Shown here in pieces: positions 18,839-27,532 of a stretch of DNA of 64,000 nt. Every line of letters starts with the position of its first letter. Position 1 is the stretch's first letter. Source of the stretch: Pseudomonas endophytica. GTDB lineage: Bacteria; Pseudomonadota; Gammaproteobacteria; Pseudomonadales; Pseudomonadaceae. Both the position numbers and the translations under genes were made by a program. The stretch lies in contig NZ_LLWH01000013.1 in the NCBI RefSeq assembly GCF_001411475.1, positions 19,468 through 83,467 of the forward strand, in the 5' to 3' direction. The notes under the pieces were generated by a model. That model was not told the DNA's origin. It made no database searches and saw only the letters and a program-made list of their open reading frames with translations.

Positions 18839-20836
18839 ATGGATAGAATACGCTCTTGTTTACTGAGCCTCTCACGGAGGCAAAAGCGGGTTCTACAAGT
18901 TGTCACAGATATCGTGCTAGTTTGGCTCGCTTTGTGGTTAGCGTTTGTCGTTCGCCTTGGCCTCGACGATATGATTAACCCTGTCACAACACATGTATGG
19001 TTATTTGTTTTCGCACCCTTGGTTGCGATTCCGCTGTTTATTCGCTTCGGTATGTACCGTGCGGTCATGCGCTATTTTGGCAATGATGCTCTGATTGCAA
19101 TCATTAAAGCGGTCAGCTTGTCTGCGCTGATTTTGGCAGTAGTGGTGTACTGGTACAGCAATCACGACAATGTTGTGCCGCGCTCTATCATCTTCAACTA
19201 CTGGTGGTTAAGCCTGATTATGCTGGGCGGTTTACGTCTGGCCATGCGTCAATACTTCTTAGGTGACTGGTTTGCCGCTGCGCAACACGTCCCTTTCACC
19301 AGTCGTGACGATGGGCTGCCTCGGGTCGCTATTTACGGTGCCGGTGCTGCCGGAAACCAGTTGGTTGCTGCATTAAGGATGGGGCGTCTCATGCGTCCAG
19401 TGGCTTTCATTGATGATGATGAAAGTATTTCTGACCGCATTATTTCTGGGCTACAGGTTTTCAGCCCTGACAAAATTCAGCGGATGATTGATCGGACTGG
19501 CGCTCAGGAATTACTGCTGGCTATTCCGTCGTCACCCCGCGCACGGCGACGCGAAATATTGGGTTTATTAGAAGGTTTTCCACTGCATGTTCGAAGTGTT
19601 CCCGGTTTCATGGATTTGGCCAGTGGCCGGGTTAAGGTTGACGATATTCAGGAGGTAGATATTGCTGACTTGCTAGGGCGTGATGCTGTACCCGCTCAAG
19701 CAGAGTTGTTGGAGCACTGCATCAAAGGGCAATGTGTTCTGGTCACCGGAGCGGGGGGATCAATAGGTTCTGAGTTATGCCGCCAGATTCTGGCGCAGGG
19801 CCCGACAACCCTATTACTGTTCGAGCACAGTGAGTTCAATCTTTACAATATTCTTTCTGAGCTTGAACAGCAGGTCACTCGCGAGTCACTGTCAGTAAAG
19901 GTTTTACCTATATTAGGATCTGTAAGAAACTCGCAGCAACTGCTCGACTTAATGAAAACCTGGCACGTTGATACGGTTTACCACGCAGCTGCATACAAGC
20001 ATGTGCCAATGGTCGAACACAATATTGCTGAAGGTGTTTTGAATAACGTCATAGGCACCCTCAACACGGCTCAAGCTGCACTCCAGGCGGGTGTTGCGAA
20101 CTTTGTTTTGATCTCCACTGACAAGGCTGTGCGTCCGACTAATGTGATGGGCAGCACCAAGCGTCTTGCTGAGATGACGCTTCAGGCGCTAAGTCGTGAG
20201 GTGGCGCCAGTTTTATTTCGCGATAAGTCAAACGTGGTAAGGGTTAATAAAACGCGTTTTACCATGGTTCGTTTCGGCAATGTTTTGGGGTCTTCTGGCT
20301 CGGTAATACCGCTGTTCCACAAACAGATTCAAGCGGGTGGCCCTTTGACCGTCACGCATCCAAAGATCACTCGTTACTTCATGACGATTCCTGAAGCTGC
20401 GCAGTTAGTGATTCAAGCCGGCTCCATGGGGCAGGGCGGGGATGTATTTGTTCTAGACATGGGTGAGCCCGTTCGTATTGTCGAATTGGCCGAGAAAATG
20501 ATTCACCTGTCTGGCTTTAGTGTCCGTTCCGAAAAAAATCTACATGGCGACATTGAGATTGAATTCTCGGGGCTTCGCCCTGGAGAAAAACTTTACGAAG
20601 AGTTACTGATTGGCGATAACGTGGTTGCGACACAACACCCAATGATCATGAGTGCTAATGAAGACCTGTTGTCTTGGGATGAGTTGAAGCAAAAGCTAAC
20701 ACAGCTGCTGGATGCCGTTGATCAGGACGACTATTCCCGAGTCCGTCAGTTGTTGCGTGAAACGGTGAGTGGATATGCTCCGGAAGGCGAGATTGTTGAC
20801 TGGATTTATCTGCAGCACCGTGCAGAACCTCAGTAG
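18839..20836 (+). CDS. wbpM: UDP-GlcNAc 4,6-dehydratase WbpM
   Basis: This 665-residue protein matches the length of P. aeruginosa WbpM. It has four N-terminal membrane segments, a first Rossmann fold (AIYGAGAAGNQLVAAL) and a C-terminal SDR dehydratase domain (LVTGAGGSIGSELCRQI). The catalytic tyrosine of the SDR triad is replaced by Met in NVMGSTKRLAE, a known trait of this large-dehydratase group. It makes UDP-4-keto-6-deoxy-GlcNAc for QuiNAc/FucNAc synthesis. The open frame starts at 18800, but ATG 18839 with AAAGGG upstream gives the family N-terminus. Base composition returns to normal within the gene: it is the conserved right edge of the O-antigen locus. Confidence 0.95.
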   Translation: MDRIRSCLLSLSRRQKRVLQVVTDIVLVWLALWLAFVVRLGLDDMINPVTTHVWLFVFAPLVAIPLFIRFGMYRAVMRYFGNDALIAIIKAVSLSALILAVVVYWYSNHDNVVPRSIIFNYWWLSLIMLGGLRLAMRQYFLGDWFAAAQHVPFTSRDDGLPRVAIYGAGAAGNQLVAALRMGRLMRPVAFIDDDESISDRIISGLQVFSPDKIQRMIDRTGAQELLLAIPSSPRARRREILGLLEGFPLHVRSVPGFMDLASGRVKVDDIQEVDIADLLGRDAVPAQAELLEHCIKGQCVLVTGAGGSIGSELCRQILAQGPTTLLLFEHSEFNLYNILSELEQQVTRESLSVKVLPILGSVRNSQQLLDLMKTWHVDTVYHAAAYKHVPMVEHNIAEGVLNNVIGTLNTAQAALQAGVANFVLISTDKAVRPTNVMGSTKRLAEMTLQALSREVAPVLFRDKSNVVRVNKTRFTMVRFGNVLGSSGSVIPLFHKQIQAGGPLTVTHPKITRYFMTIPEAAQLVIQAGSMGQGGDVFVLDMGEPVRIVELAEKMIHLSGFSVRSEKNLHGDIEIEFSGLRPGEKLYEELLIGDNVVATQHPMIMSANEDLLSWDELKQKLTQLLDAVDQDDYSRVRQLLRETVSGYAPEGEIVDWIYLQHRAEPQ

Positions 20837-20945
20837 TTACACACTCTGCAACCGACACATTTTTGACACCCTCTAACCATCGCCTACGTTTGGAATACAG
20901 CTCAGGAAAGCTGTTTCCACTTAACGATGTATTGGAGTGTCACCT

Positions 20946-21275
20946 ATGCGTATTGCCTTAATTCGTTCTATGTTTTTGGCGTTGATGGTTGGTATTTCCG
21001 GTGTGGCTCATGCTACGCCCGTGGCGACTGGGAGCGAGCCTGTCGTAGCTGCTGCGGCTTCACCCGATGTACAAGTGATGACGATCAATCTTAATACGGC
21101 AGATGAGGCGACACTTCAGCGTGAGTTGTCTGGTGTGGGTGCCGCCAAGGCAAAGGCAATTGTCGCTTATCGTGAAGCTAACGGTGCTTTTGCATCGACC
21201 GATGAACTGTTGGAAGTAAAAGGTATCGGCAAAGCTATCTTCGATAAGAATAGGGATCGGGTTGCGGTCAACTAA
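20946..21275 (+). CDS. ComEA-like secreted helix-hairpin-helix protein
   Basis: This 109-residue protein has a signal peptide of about 23 residues ending in VAHA, then a short linker and a pair of helix-hairpin-helix motifs (LSGVGAAKAKAIVAYREANG and VKGIGKAIFDKN). ComEA proteins bind DNA in the periplasm during uptake. Many pseudomonads carry such a gene beside wbpM without proven competence, so the role here is open. ATG 20946 has TTGGAG eight bases upstream; a GTG at 20937 is less likely. A terminator follows. Confidence 0.85.
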   Translation: MRIALIRSMFLALMVGISGVAHATPVATGSEPVVAAAASPDVQVMTINLNTADEATLQRELSGVGAAKAKAIVAYREANGAFASTDELLEVKGIGKAIFDKNRDRVAVN

Positions 21276-21291
21276 GTAGAGCTTGACGTTG

Positions 21292-21319
21292 AAAGGGCCA
21301 GTCTTTGACTGGCCTTTTT
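21292..21319 (+). terminator. Terminator after the ComEA-like gene
   Basis: GGCCAGTC (21296-21303) pairs with GACTGGCC (21307-21314) around TTT, flanked by AAAG and followed by TTTTT. It also lies before the 3' end of the convergent TetR gene and could serve both. Confidence 0.88.
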
Positions 21320-21336
21320 AGTGTGTGCGGTTGGCG

Positions 21337-21894
21337 TTATTCGATTGATTGCTTGAGCGTAGTACGTGTCACCTCAAGAATTTTTTCTCTCAATGCATCG
21401 CTCTCAGCACTGCGGGCAAGCACCAATGCTCCCACCAAGCTTGCAAATATCATGATGCTCTGCTCATGTGCGTCAGGCCCTTGTAACGAGTTTTCGATCT
21501 GCTTGAGCCTTGCGCTGATCACTGCGTCAGTAGTCGGGCTAGCAAGCCCTTGCTGCGCCATTTCTGCGGACATGGTTGGCAGTGGGCATCCCTCGTGCGG
21601 TGAGGTTACGTGCCACTGCGAAAGGTAGGTATCAATAAAGGTGTGCAACGGCTGTGGCTGGCAGAAAATCTCGTCACATAGCCCATCAACCTCTGTAGCC
21701 GCCTGTTTCAGGGCTTTTTCTACCAGTTCGTTTTTAGAGCAGAAGTGTGCATAAAAACCACCGTGAGTCAGGCCCAATGATTTCATCAAAGGCTGAAGGC
21801 CGGTTGCTCCAATGCCATCTCGTCGAAACAGGGCGGAGGCTTCTTTGATAATGCGCTGGTGAGTCAGGGCTTTATGATCATGTGAGTAGCGCAT
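21337..21894 (-). CDS. TetR/AcrR-family transcriptional regulator
   Basis: This 185-residue protein has an N-terminal TetR HTH (RIIKEASALFRRDGIGATGLQPLMKSLGLTHGGFYAHFCSKNELVEKAL, about residues 14-60). The C-terminal ligand domain resembles that of the LmrA/YxaF-like group (GCPLPTMSAEMAQ). Targets are unknown, and there is no divergent partner; it is convergent with the ComEA-like gene. Regulators of this subgroup often control adjacent oxidoreductases, and a CurA-type reductase and an SDR lie 1.3-2.5 kb away, but nothing here links them. Confidence 0.85.
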   Translation of the reverse strand: MRYSHDHKALTHQRIIKEASALFRRDGIGATGLQPLMKSLGLTHGGFYAHFCSKNELVEKALKQAATEVDGLCDEIFCQPQPLHTFIDTYLSQWHVTSPHEGCPLPTMSAEMAQQGLASPTTDAVISARLKQIENSLQGPDAHEQSIMIFASLVGALVLARSAESDALREKILEVTRTTLKQSIE

Positions 21895-22028
21895 ATCTAC
21901 TGCCTCTTAATAGCATGAACGCATCATAGCCCTGAGCTTTCAGTTTTTGCACAGATGCTTCACGCATTAAGAGAGGCGTTTGCCCCCAGAGCTCATTTTG
22001 AATGGGCTCTGAGGACTCTTCCCGCGTC

Positions 22029-22196
22029 CTACAGGTCCTTTGATTCTTTCGCGTCCATTTCAGCATTGCGTTCAGCGACGCGTTTACGCTGTTCATCGGT
22101 CAATTCAACTTTATCGGCAGTGTCCCGTAGAGTCATAAGGCCGCCAACGATGGCTCCGATGACGACGATGAGTATTAGCCAGCCATACCAGGGCAT
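22029..22196 (-). CDS. DUF2897 family small membrane protein
   Basis: This 55-residue protein has one membrane segment near the start (MPWYGWLILIVVIGAIVGGLMTL) and a charged tail rich in Glu, Lys and Arg. It matches the DUF2897 pattern of small Pseudomonas membrane proteins of unknown role. ATG at 22196 has a very good SD (AAGGAGAT) six bases before it; an upstream in-frame start adding 11 residues is unlikely. It is divergent from pyrF. Confidence 0.8.
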   Translation of the reverse strand: MPWYGWLILIVVIGAIVGGLMTLRDTADKVELTDEQRKRVAERNAEMDAKESKDL

Positions 22197-22427
22197 TTTT
22201 ATCTCCTTGAAGGGCAAGTCACCGAGCAAAAAATTCGCAGGGCGTGTTGCTGTCTATCCTATAGAGTGCGTGAGTGGTCAGTGAATTCATTGTAGGTCGG
22301 TAATTTTTTCGTGCGCGCCTGTTCGCTTCTAAATGATTAAAGTCATGAAAATACGATCATCGGGTGCCGAGAGGCAGCGGGTTCCGCTACAATGCGCGCC
22401 GATTTCGACCAGCCCGAGAACCCGCTA

Positions 22428-23126
22428 ATGTCCGACTGCCAGACTCCTATCATCGTCGCCCTGGATTACCCGACGCGTGACGCCGCATTGAAATTGGCTG
22501 ATCAGTTGGACCCGAAACTGTGCCGCGTGAAAGTGGGCAAAGAGTTGTTTACCAGCTGCGCGGCAGAAATTGTCGGTACTTTGCGTGACAAAGGTTTTGA
22601 GGTGTTTCTGGATCTCAAATTCCATGACATTCCTAACACCACAGCGATGGCCGTTAAGGCGGCTGCCGAAATGGGCGTTTGGATGGTCAACGTCCACTGT
22701 TCTGGCGGCTTGCGCATGATGGCTGCGTGTCGAGAGGAGCTGGACAAGCGCACTGGACCTCAGCCTTTGCTGATTGGTGTGACGGTGTTGACCAGCATGG
22801 AGCGTGAAGATCTTGCTGCTATTGGTCTGGATATTGAGCCACAAGAGCAAGTCCTGCGCTTGGCCGCACTGGCTCAGAAGGCCGGTATGGACGGTTTAGT
22901 ATGTTCAGCCCTTGAGGCGCAAGCATTGAAGGCTGCCCACCCCTCGCTGCAACTGGTGACCCCCGGCATTCGCCCTGCTGGCAGCGCTCTGGATGACCAG
23001 CGTCGTATCCTCACCCCACGCCAAGCACTGGATGCGGGCTCCGACTACTTGGTCATTGGGCGTCCAATCAGCCAAGCGGCAGATCCTGCTAAGGCATTGG
23101 CTGCTGTGGTTGCAGAAATAGCTTAA
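22428..23126 (+). CDS. pyrF: Orotidine 5'-phosphate decarboxylase
   Basis: This 232-residue TIM-barrel enzyme converts OMP to UMP, the last step of UMP synthesis. The catalytic motif [12 protein letters not shown] holds the Asp-Lys-Asp set, and [17 protein letters not shown] and [11 protein letters not shown] are the phosphate-binding loops. The frame is open from ATG 22392, but ATG 22428 ([15 protein letters not shown]) gives the family length. A TACAAT at 22388-22393 may be a -10 box, which would place the longer start too near it. A strong hairpin lies downstream. Confidence 0.96.
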   Translation: MSDCQTPIIVALDYPTRDAALKLADQLDPKLCRVKVGKELFTSCAAEIVGTLRDKGFEVFLDLKFHDIPNTTAMAVKAAAEMGVWMVNVHCSGGLRMMAACREELDKRTGPQPLLIGVTVLTSMEREDLAAIGLDIEPQEQVLRLAALAQKAGMDGLVCSALEAQALKAAHPSLQLVTPGIRPAGSALDDQRRILTPRQALDAGSDYLVIGRPISQAADPAKALAAVVAEIA

Positions 23127-23145
23127 GTCTATTTCCCTATGTGCG

Positions 23146-23178
23146 AGGGGCGGTTTGCCTGTGATGCAAGCCGCCCCT
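23146..23178. terminator. Strong hairpin between convergent pyrF and curA-like gene
   Basis: AGGGGCGGTTTGC (23146-23158) pairs with GCAAGCCGCCCCT (23166-23178) with one G-T pair, giving a 13-bp stem and a 7-base loop. There is no good T-run, so it may act as a 3'-end barrier or Rho-assisted terminator for both genes. Confidence 0.6.
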
Positions 23179-23194
23179 GCCTGTCGCTGCTCGG

Positions 23195-24199
23195 TTAAAC
23201 CTTGAGAATCAACTTACCAAAGTTCTCTCCGCTGAACAGTTTGAGCAGCGTTTCTGGGAAAGTCTCTAAGCCCTCAACTATGTGTTCTTTGCTTTTCAGT
23301 TGACCTTTGGCCAGCCATACGGCCATTTCTTGCGCGGCAGCGGTATAGCGGTCGGCATAGTCCATCACCACAAAGCCTTCCATGCGCGCGCGATTCACCA
23401 GCAGTGACAGGTAGTTGGCCGGGCCTTTAACGGCTTCCTTGTTGTTGTACTGACTGATTGCGCCACAGATGATGACGCGGGCCTTGACGTTCAAACGGCT
23501 CAACACCGCGTCGAGAATTTCTCCGCCTACGTTGTCGAAAAACACATCGACCCCCTTAGGGCATTCACGCTTAAGGCTGGCGAGAACGTCCTCATTTTTG
23601 TAGTCGATCGTTCCGTCAAAGCCCAACTCGTTAGTCAGATACGCGCATTTATCTTTCCCTCCTGCGATACCCACCACACGACAGCCCTTTAGCTTGGCAA
23701 TTTGGCCTGCAATGCTGCCCACGGCACCCGCGGCGCCAGAAATAACCACCGTGTCTCCAGCCTTGGGCTGACCTACCTCAAGCAGTGCGAAGTAAGCGGT
23801 CATGCCGGTCATGCCCAGCGCCGATAAATACACGGGCAGTGGCGCTCGCTTTGGATCAACCTTGTAGAAGCCACGGGGCTGCCCGATGAAGTAATCCTGA
23901 ACGCCCACCGCGCCATTAACGTAATCGCCTAGAGCAAAATCTGGATGCTTCGAGGCGACAATTTTGCCCGTACCCAACGCGCGCATGACTTCGTCCAAAC
24001 CTACTGGGGCGATATAAGACTTACCTTCATTCATCCAGCCACGCATTGCAGGATCAAGCGACAGGTATTCATTTTTAACCACAATTTCCCCATCGGCAGG
24101 TTCTGCCACGGGGACTTGCTGGTAGGTGAATGTATCCCTGGTGACGGCGCCGACAGGGCGTTTGGCGAGAAGGAATTGGCGGTTAGTCTCGGCGATCAT
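23195..24199 (-). CDS. NADP-dependent medium-chain oxidoreductase, CurA-like
   Basis: This 334-residue zinc-free MDR protein matches the leukotriene B4 12-hydroxydehydrogenase/curcumin reductase group. It has EYLSLDPAMRGWM near the start, the Rossmann motif VVISGAAGAVGSIAGQIAK and GKDKCAYL for NADP binding. These enzymes reduce the double bond of alpha,beta-unsaturated ketones. The frame opens at GTG 24208; ATG 24199 (MIAETNRQFLL) gives the family start. It is divergent from the SDR gene, about 195 bases away, so the two may share control. Confidence 0.88.
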   Translation of the reverse strand: MIAETNRQFLLAKRPVGAVTRDTFTYQQVPVAEPADGEIVVKNEYLSLDPAMRGWMNEGKSYIAPVGLDEVMRALGTGKIVASKHPDFALGDYVNGAVGVQDYFIGQPRGFYKVDPKRAPLPVYLSALGMTGMTAYFALLEVGQPKAGDTVVISGAAGAVGSIAGQIAKLKGCRVVGIAGGKDKCAYLTNELGFDGTIDYKNEDVLASLKRECPKGVDVFFDNVGGEILDAVLSRLNVKARVIICGAISQYNNKEAVKGPANYLSLLVNRARMEGFVVMDYADRYTAAAQEMAVWLAKGQLKSKEHIVEGLETFPETLLKLFSGENFGKLILKV

Positions 24200-24394
24200 C
24201 GTAAGCACTCATCTATAAAACAAACAATGTTGATAGTCCTTATGGGCGTAGGCGGCAAGCGAATAAGGCTTCACGAATGCTTTTTCATCAATTGAGCTGA
24301 TAGTGGTAGGCGGGCTTCTATCCGTTCGATAAACAAGGGAGGGCGCTGGGCATGACTAAGCTACGTACAGATTTTTCTTTTGAGGATAATAGTA

Positions 24395-25156
24395 ATGAGC
24401 ATGATCTTTTCAGGGCGAGTGGTAGTGGTGACCGGGGCTGCGGCGGGTATAGGGCGAGCCACCGCTTTGGCCTTCGCTGCTCAGGGCTTGAAAGTGGTCG
24501 TGGCCGATATGAATGTTGCGCACGGTGAAGAGACGGTCGAACACATCAAAGCCCTTGGCGGCACAGCGGTATTTGTGAGCTGTAATGTCGCGCTTGAGTC
24601 GGATGTTAAGCGTTTGATGGAGCAAACGCTGAGTACCTATGGCCGCTTGGACTATGCCTTCAATAATGCCGGTATTGAAATGGAACATGGCCGGTTGGCG
24701 GACGGTACCGAGGACGAGTTCGATGCAATCATGGGAGTGAACGTCAAAGGCGTTTGGTTGTGCATGAAGTATCAATTGCCGCTGATGCTTAGCCAAGGCG
24801 GCGGTGCGATCGTTAATACGGCTTCAGTGGCTGGCTTGGGCGCTGCGCCGAAGATGAGTATTTACTGCGCCTCAAAGCATGCAGTCATAGGTCTGACCAA
24901 GTCGGCTGCTATTGAGTACGCCAAGAAAAAAATCCGCGTGAATGCGGTTTGCCCGGGTGTTATTGATACCGATATGTTTCGCCGTGCGTATGAGGCTGAT
25001 CCCAAAAAGGCCGAGTTTGCTGCGCGAATCCATCCTGTGGGTCGAGTCGGTACTGTCGAAGAAGTCGCGAGTGCGGTGCTCTATTTATGTTCCGATGGCG
25101 CGGCGTTCACCACGGGGCATGCTTTGACAATTGATGGTGGGGCATTGGCGATTTAA
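24395..25156 (+). CDS. SDR-family oxidoreductase
   Basis: This 253-residue classical short-chain dehydrogenase has VTGAAAGIGRATALAF, FNNAGIE, the catalytic Ser in NTASVAG and YCASK, and ends DGGALAI. It binds NAD(P) and should oxidise or reduce a hydroxyl/keto group; VVADMN after strand 2 suggests NAD preference. The substrate is unknown. ATG 24395 follows GAGG nine bases upstream; another ATG (24401) lies two codons on. It is convergent with the BenE gene, with an inverted repeat between them. Confidence 0.88.
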   Translation: MSMIFSGRVVVVTGAAAGIGRATALAFAAQGLKVVVADMNVAHGEETVEHIKALGGTAVFVSCNVALESDVKRLMEQTLSTYGRLDYAFNNAGIEMEHGRLADGTEDEFDAIMGVNVKGVWLCMKYQLPLMLSQGGGAIVNTASVAGLGAAPKMSIYCASKHAVIGLTKSAAIEYAKKKIRVNAVCPGVIDTDMFRRAYEADPKKAEFAARIHPVGRVGTVEEVASAVLYLCSDGAAFTTGHALTIDGGALAI

Positions 25157-25190
25157 TAGAACGTGGAATGCGCGGGTAGGCGCTGTCGAA

Positions 25191-25226
25191 GGCTGCAATC
25201 TTTTTATATCAAAAGGGATCGCAGCC
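25191..25226. repeat. Dispersed inverted repeat, copy A
   Basis: GGCTGCAATC plus TTTT pairs with AAAAGGGATCGCAGCC. It is preceded by GTAGGCGCTGTCGAA, which recurs in copy D as its reverse complement. It lies between the convergent SDR and benE genes and may be a bidirectional terminator. Confidence 0.7.
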
Positions 25227-25241
25227 CGCGCATGGGAAGGA

Positions 25242-26432
25242 TCAGCGGGTTTTCCAGTTCAAAATCATCAATGTCAACACTCCAGCCACTATTCCCCAAA
25301 ACGCTGAACCGACTGAGAACAAGCTCATCCCTGAGGCAGTGACCATGAATGTCACCAACGCCGCCTCCCGTTCTTTTGACTCCGTCATGGCTATGGTCAG
25401 ACCGTTGATGATCGAGCCAAACAAAGCCAGTGCAGCAATCGACAGCACCAGCTCTTTAGGGAATGCGGCAAAAAGTGCAGCCAAAGTGGCGCCGAAAATA
25501 CCGGCAATGCCATAGAAAATCCCGCACCACATGGCGGCTGTGTAACGCTTTTTGGGGTCTTCGTGGGCATGCGGTCCAGTGCAGATAGCTGCGCTGATGG
25601 CGGCCAAGTTAATCCCGTGTGAGCCAAAAGGCGCGAGCAGCAGCGAGGCGACACCTGTGGTGGTAATGAGTGGCGAGGCGGGCACCGTATAACCGTCAGC
25701 CCGCAGTACCGCCACGCCTGGCATATTTTGCGAAGTCATCGCGACCACAAACAATGGAATGCCGATGCTAATAGTCGCCGCCAGTGAGAATGAAGGTGTC
25801 GTCCACACTGGCACCGCCACCTCCAGGGCAAAACCACTGAAGTCTAGAAGCCCGAGTAAGCCTGAAATTAATATGCCAATGATTAAGGCGGCCAGTACTG
25901 CGTAGCGTGGCGAGAGACGTTTGATAATCAGATAAGTGAAAAACATCCCTACCACTAGGCCTGTCTGATGCTGCGCCGCAACGAAAATTTCGCTGCCGAT
26001 TTTGAACAAGATACCTGCCAATAGAGCGGCTGCCAGTGAGCCCGGTATCCGTTTAACCAAGCGCTCGAAGCTGCCGGTTACGCCACAGATAATCACTAGC
26101 ACGGCACAGGTGATGTAGGCACCGATTGCCTCGTGATAACTAACGCCGCCTAGACTAGTGATTAGCAGCGCTGCACCGGGGGTTGACCACGCAATAGTGA
26201 TCGGCGTGCGATAGCGCAAGGATAAGCCTATGCTGCAAATAGCCATGCCAATTGACAGCGCCCAGATCCATGACGAGATTTGCCCGCTGGTCAAACCGGC
26301 TGCTTGGCCTGCTTGAAACATCAACACCAAAGAGCTGGTATAGCCGGTCATCATCGCGATGAAGCCTGCGACCACCGCAGAGGGTGAGGTGTCGGCCAGT
26401 GGGTGCAAGCGCGGCTGGGTGGCGTCGGTCAT
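25242..26432 (-). CDS. benE: BenE-family benzoate/H+ symporter-like transporter
   Basis: This 396-residue polytopic inner-membrane protein has about twelve hydrophobic segments. Phrases such as PSAVVAGFIAMMTGYTSSLVLMFQA, TPITIAWSTPGAALL, VVAMTSQNMPGVAVLRADGY and LLAPFGSHGINLAAISAAICTGPHAH are BenE signatures. The family carries benzoate, and is related to nucleobase transporters. Here it sits beside purine catabolic genes and a GntR regulator, so a purine-like substrate is possible, though not shown. ATG 26432 has AAGGAA nine bases upstream; longer in-frame starts lack an SD. Confidence 0.87.
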   Translation of the reverse strand: MTDATQPRLHPLADTSPSAVVAGFIAMMTGYTSSLVLMFQAGQAAGLTSGQISSWIWALSIGMAICSIGLSLRYRTPITIAWSTPGAALLITSLGGVSYHEAIGAYITCAVLVIICGVTGSFERLVKRIPGSLAAALLAGILFKIGSEIFVAAQHQTGLVVGMFFTYLIIKRLSPRYAVLAALIIGILISGLLGLLDFSGFALEVAVPVWTTPSFSLAATISIGIPLFVVAMTSQNMPGVAVLRADGYTVPASPLITTTGVASLLLAPFGSHGINLAAISAAICTGPHAHEDPKKRYTAAMWCGIFYGIAGIFGATLAALFAAFPKELVLSIAALALFGSIINGLTIAMTESKEREAALVTFMVTASGMSLFSVGSAFWGIVAGVLTLMILNWKTR

Positions 26433-26575
26433 AAAACGCATTTCCTTGTTATGGGCAAAGTGCTTTGCAAACACTGTTCTTGAATAGAGTCTGAACAGAG
26501 GCCAAGCCTAAACGTAAAAGTAACATTTCATTGCAATACAGCCGTGGGCGTAAATGACCGTACAGTCGTGCATAC

Positions 26576-26589
26576 ACACAAGCTTGTGT
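26576..26589. promoter_or_regulatory. Palindrome in the benE-gntR divergent region
   Basis: ACACAAGCTTGTGT is a perfect 14-bp palindrome. An overlapping TTGT-GT-ACAA (26584-26593) resembles the TTGTnnACAA half-site pattern of several GntR/FCD operators. It lies about 100 bases before the GntR start and 145 before benE, so it is a candidate operator. Confidence 0.45.
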
Positions 26590-26688
26590 ACAATGCGGCC
26601 AGTTTTTTGCATTAATTCATTGCTTGCGACGCCCGTTCACGTATTAACGTGACGCCTAATCCGCCGCCGCTTCCCCATTCGAGTGCCC

Positions 26689-27441
26689 ATGAACGAACAG
26701 TTGCAGCCTCTCAAGAAATCCTCCCGCACAGGCAAGGCCGGCCGCAGTGGAACCCAAGACGATATCGTCTACGCGCATATTTTCGAGGCGATCCTCGAGC
26801 AGCGTTTGGCGCCGGGTACGAAGTTGAGTGAAGAAGCACTGGGTGAAATCTTTGGGGTGAGTCGGACCATTATTCGTCGAGCACTGTCGCGCCTGGCTCA
26901 TGAAGGGGTCGTGTTATTGCGCCCTAACCGTGGTGCTGTTGTGGCGAGCCCGAGTGTCGAAGAGGCGCGCCAAGTATTTCTTGCCCGACGCTTGGTAGAA
27001 AAAGCCATTACTGAGTTGGCCGTGGTCCATGCCACGGCAGATGATCTGTCTGAATTACGCAAAATGGTACAAGACGAGCGTGACAGCTTCTCGCGCGGTG
27101 ATCGTGGGGCAGGTATTCGATTGTCAGGCGAGTTTCACCTCAAACTGGCAGAAGCGGCAAAAAATGCCCCTCTGATTAGCTTCCAGCGGAGTCTGGTATC
27201 GCAGACGTCGTTGATTATTGCTCAGTACGAAAGTGGCACTCGCTCCCACTGTTCCTACGACGAGCACATGCAGTTAATAGATGCCATCGAGGCTCGTGAT
27301 GGGCCGCTGGCCGTGGATCTGATGATGCATCACATGGACCACATTGACAGCAAGCTTAACCTCGATGAAGAAGGCGCTTCAGACGATCTGCATGCGGTGT
27401 TCTCACACCTGCTGCAAATCAAAGGCAAGGGCCATCGCTGA
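26689..27441 (+). CDS. GntR-family (FCD) transcriptional regulator
   Basis: This 250-residue regulator has an N-terminal winged helix (DDIVYAHIFEAILEQRLAPGTKLSEEALGEIFGVSRTIIRRALSRLAHEGVV) and a C-terminal all-helical FCD ligand domain with a metal-binding His set (SGEFHLKLAEAA and MHHMDHID). It is divergent from benE and convergent with guaD. A role in controlling purine catabolic or transport genes is inferred from position. ATG 26689 is preferred over GTG 26683. Confidence 0.88.
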   Translation: MNEQLQPLKKSSRTGKAGRSGTQDDIVYAHIFEAILEQRLAPGTKLSEEALGEIFGVSRTIIRRALSRLAHEGVVLLRPNRGAVVASPSVEEARQVFLARRLVEKAITELAVVHATADDLSELRKMVQDERDSFSRGDRGAGIRLSGEFHLKLAEAAKNAPLISFQRSLVSQTSLIIAQYESGTRSHCSYDEHMQLIDAIEARDGPLAVDLMMHHMDHIDSKLNLDEEGASDDLHAVFSHLLQIKGKGHR

Positions 27442-27460
27442 TCCGTAGCGGCTTGGAGCT

Positions 27461-27494
27461 GGCTGCGATCGTTTAAGATCAAAAGATCGCGAGC
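27461..27494. repeat. Dispersed inverted repeat, copy B
   Basis: GGCTGCGATC pairs with GATCGCGAGCC across GTTTAAGATCAAAA. It is related to copies A, C and D by the core GATCAAAAGATCGC and lies between the convergent GntR and guaD genes. Confidence 0.65.
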
Positions 27495-27532
27495 CAGCGC
27501 GCTTCTGCACGGTTTGCGCAAAGGCACATACC

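Noticed and set aside
21878..22096. 72-residue minus-strand frame between the TetR and DUF2897 genes
   Set aside because: It overlaps both neighbours, lacks an SD and shows no recognisable domain.
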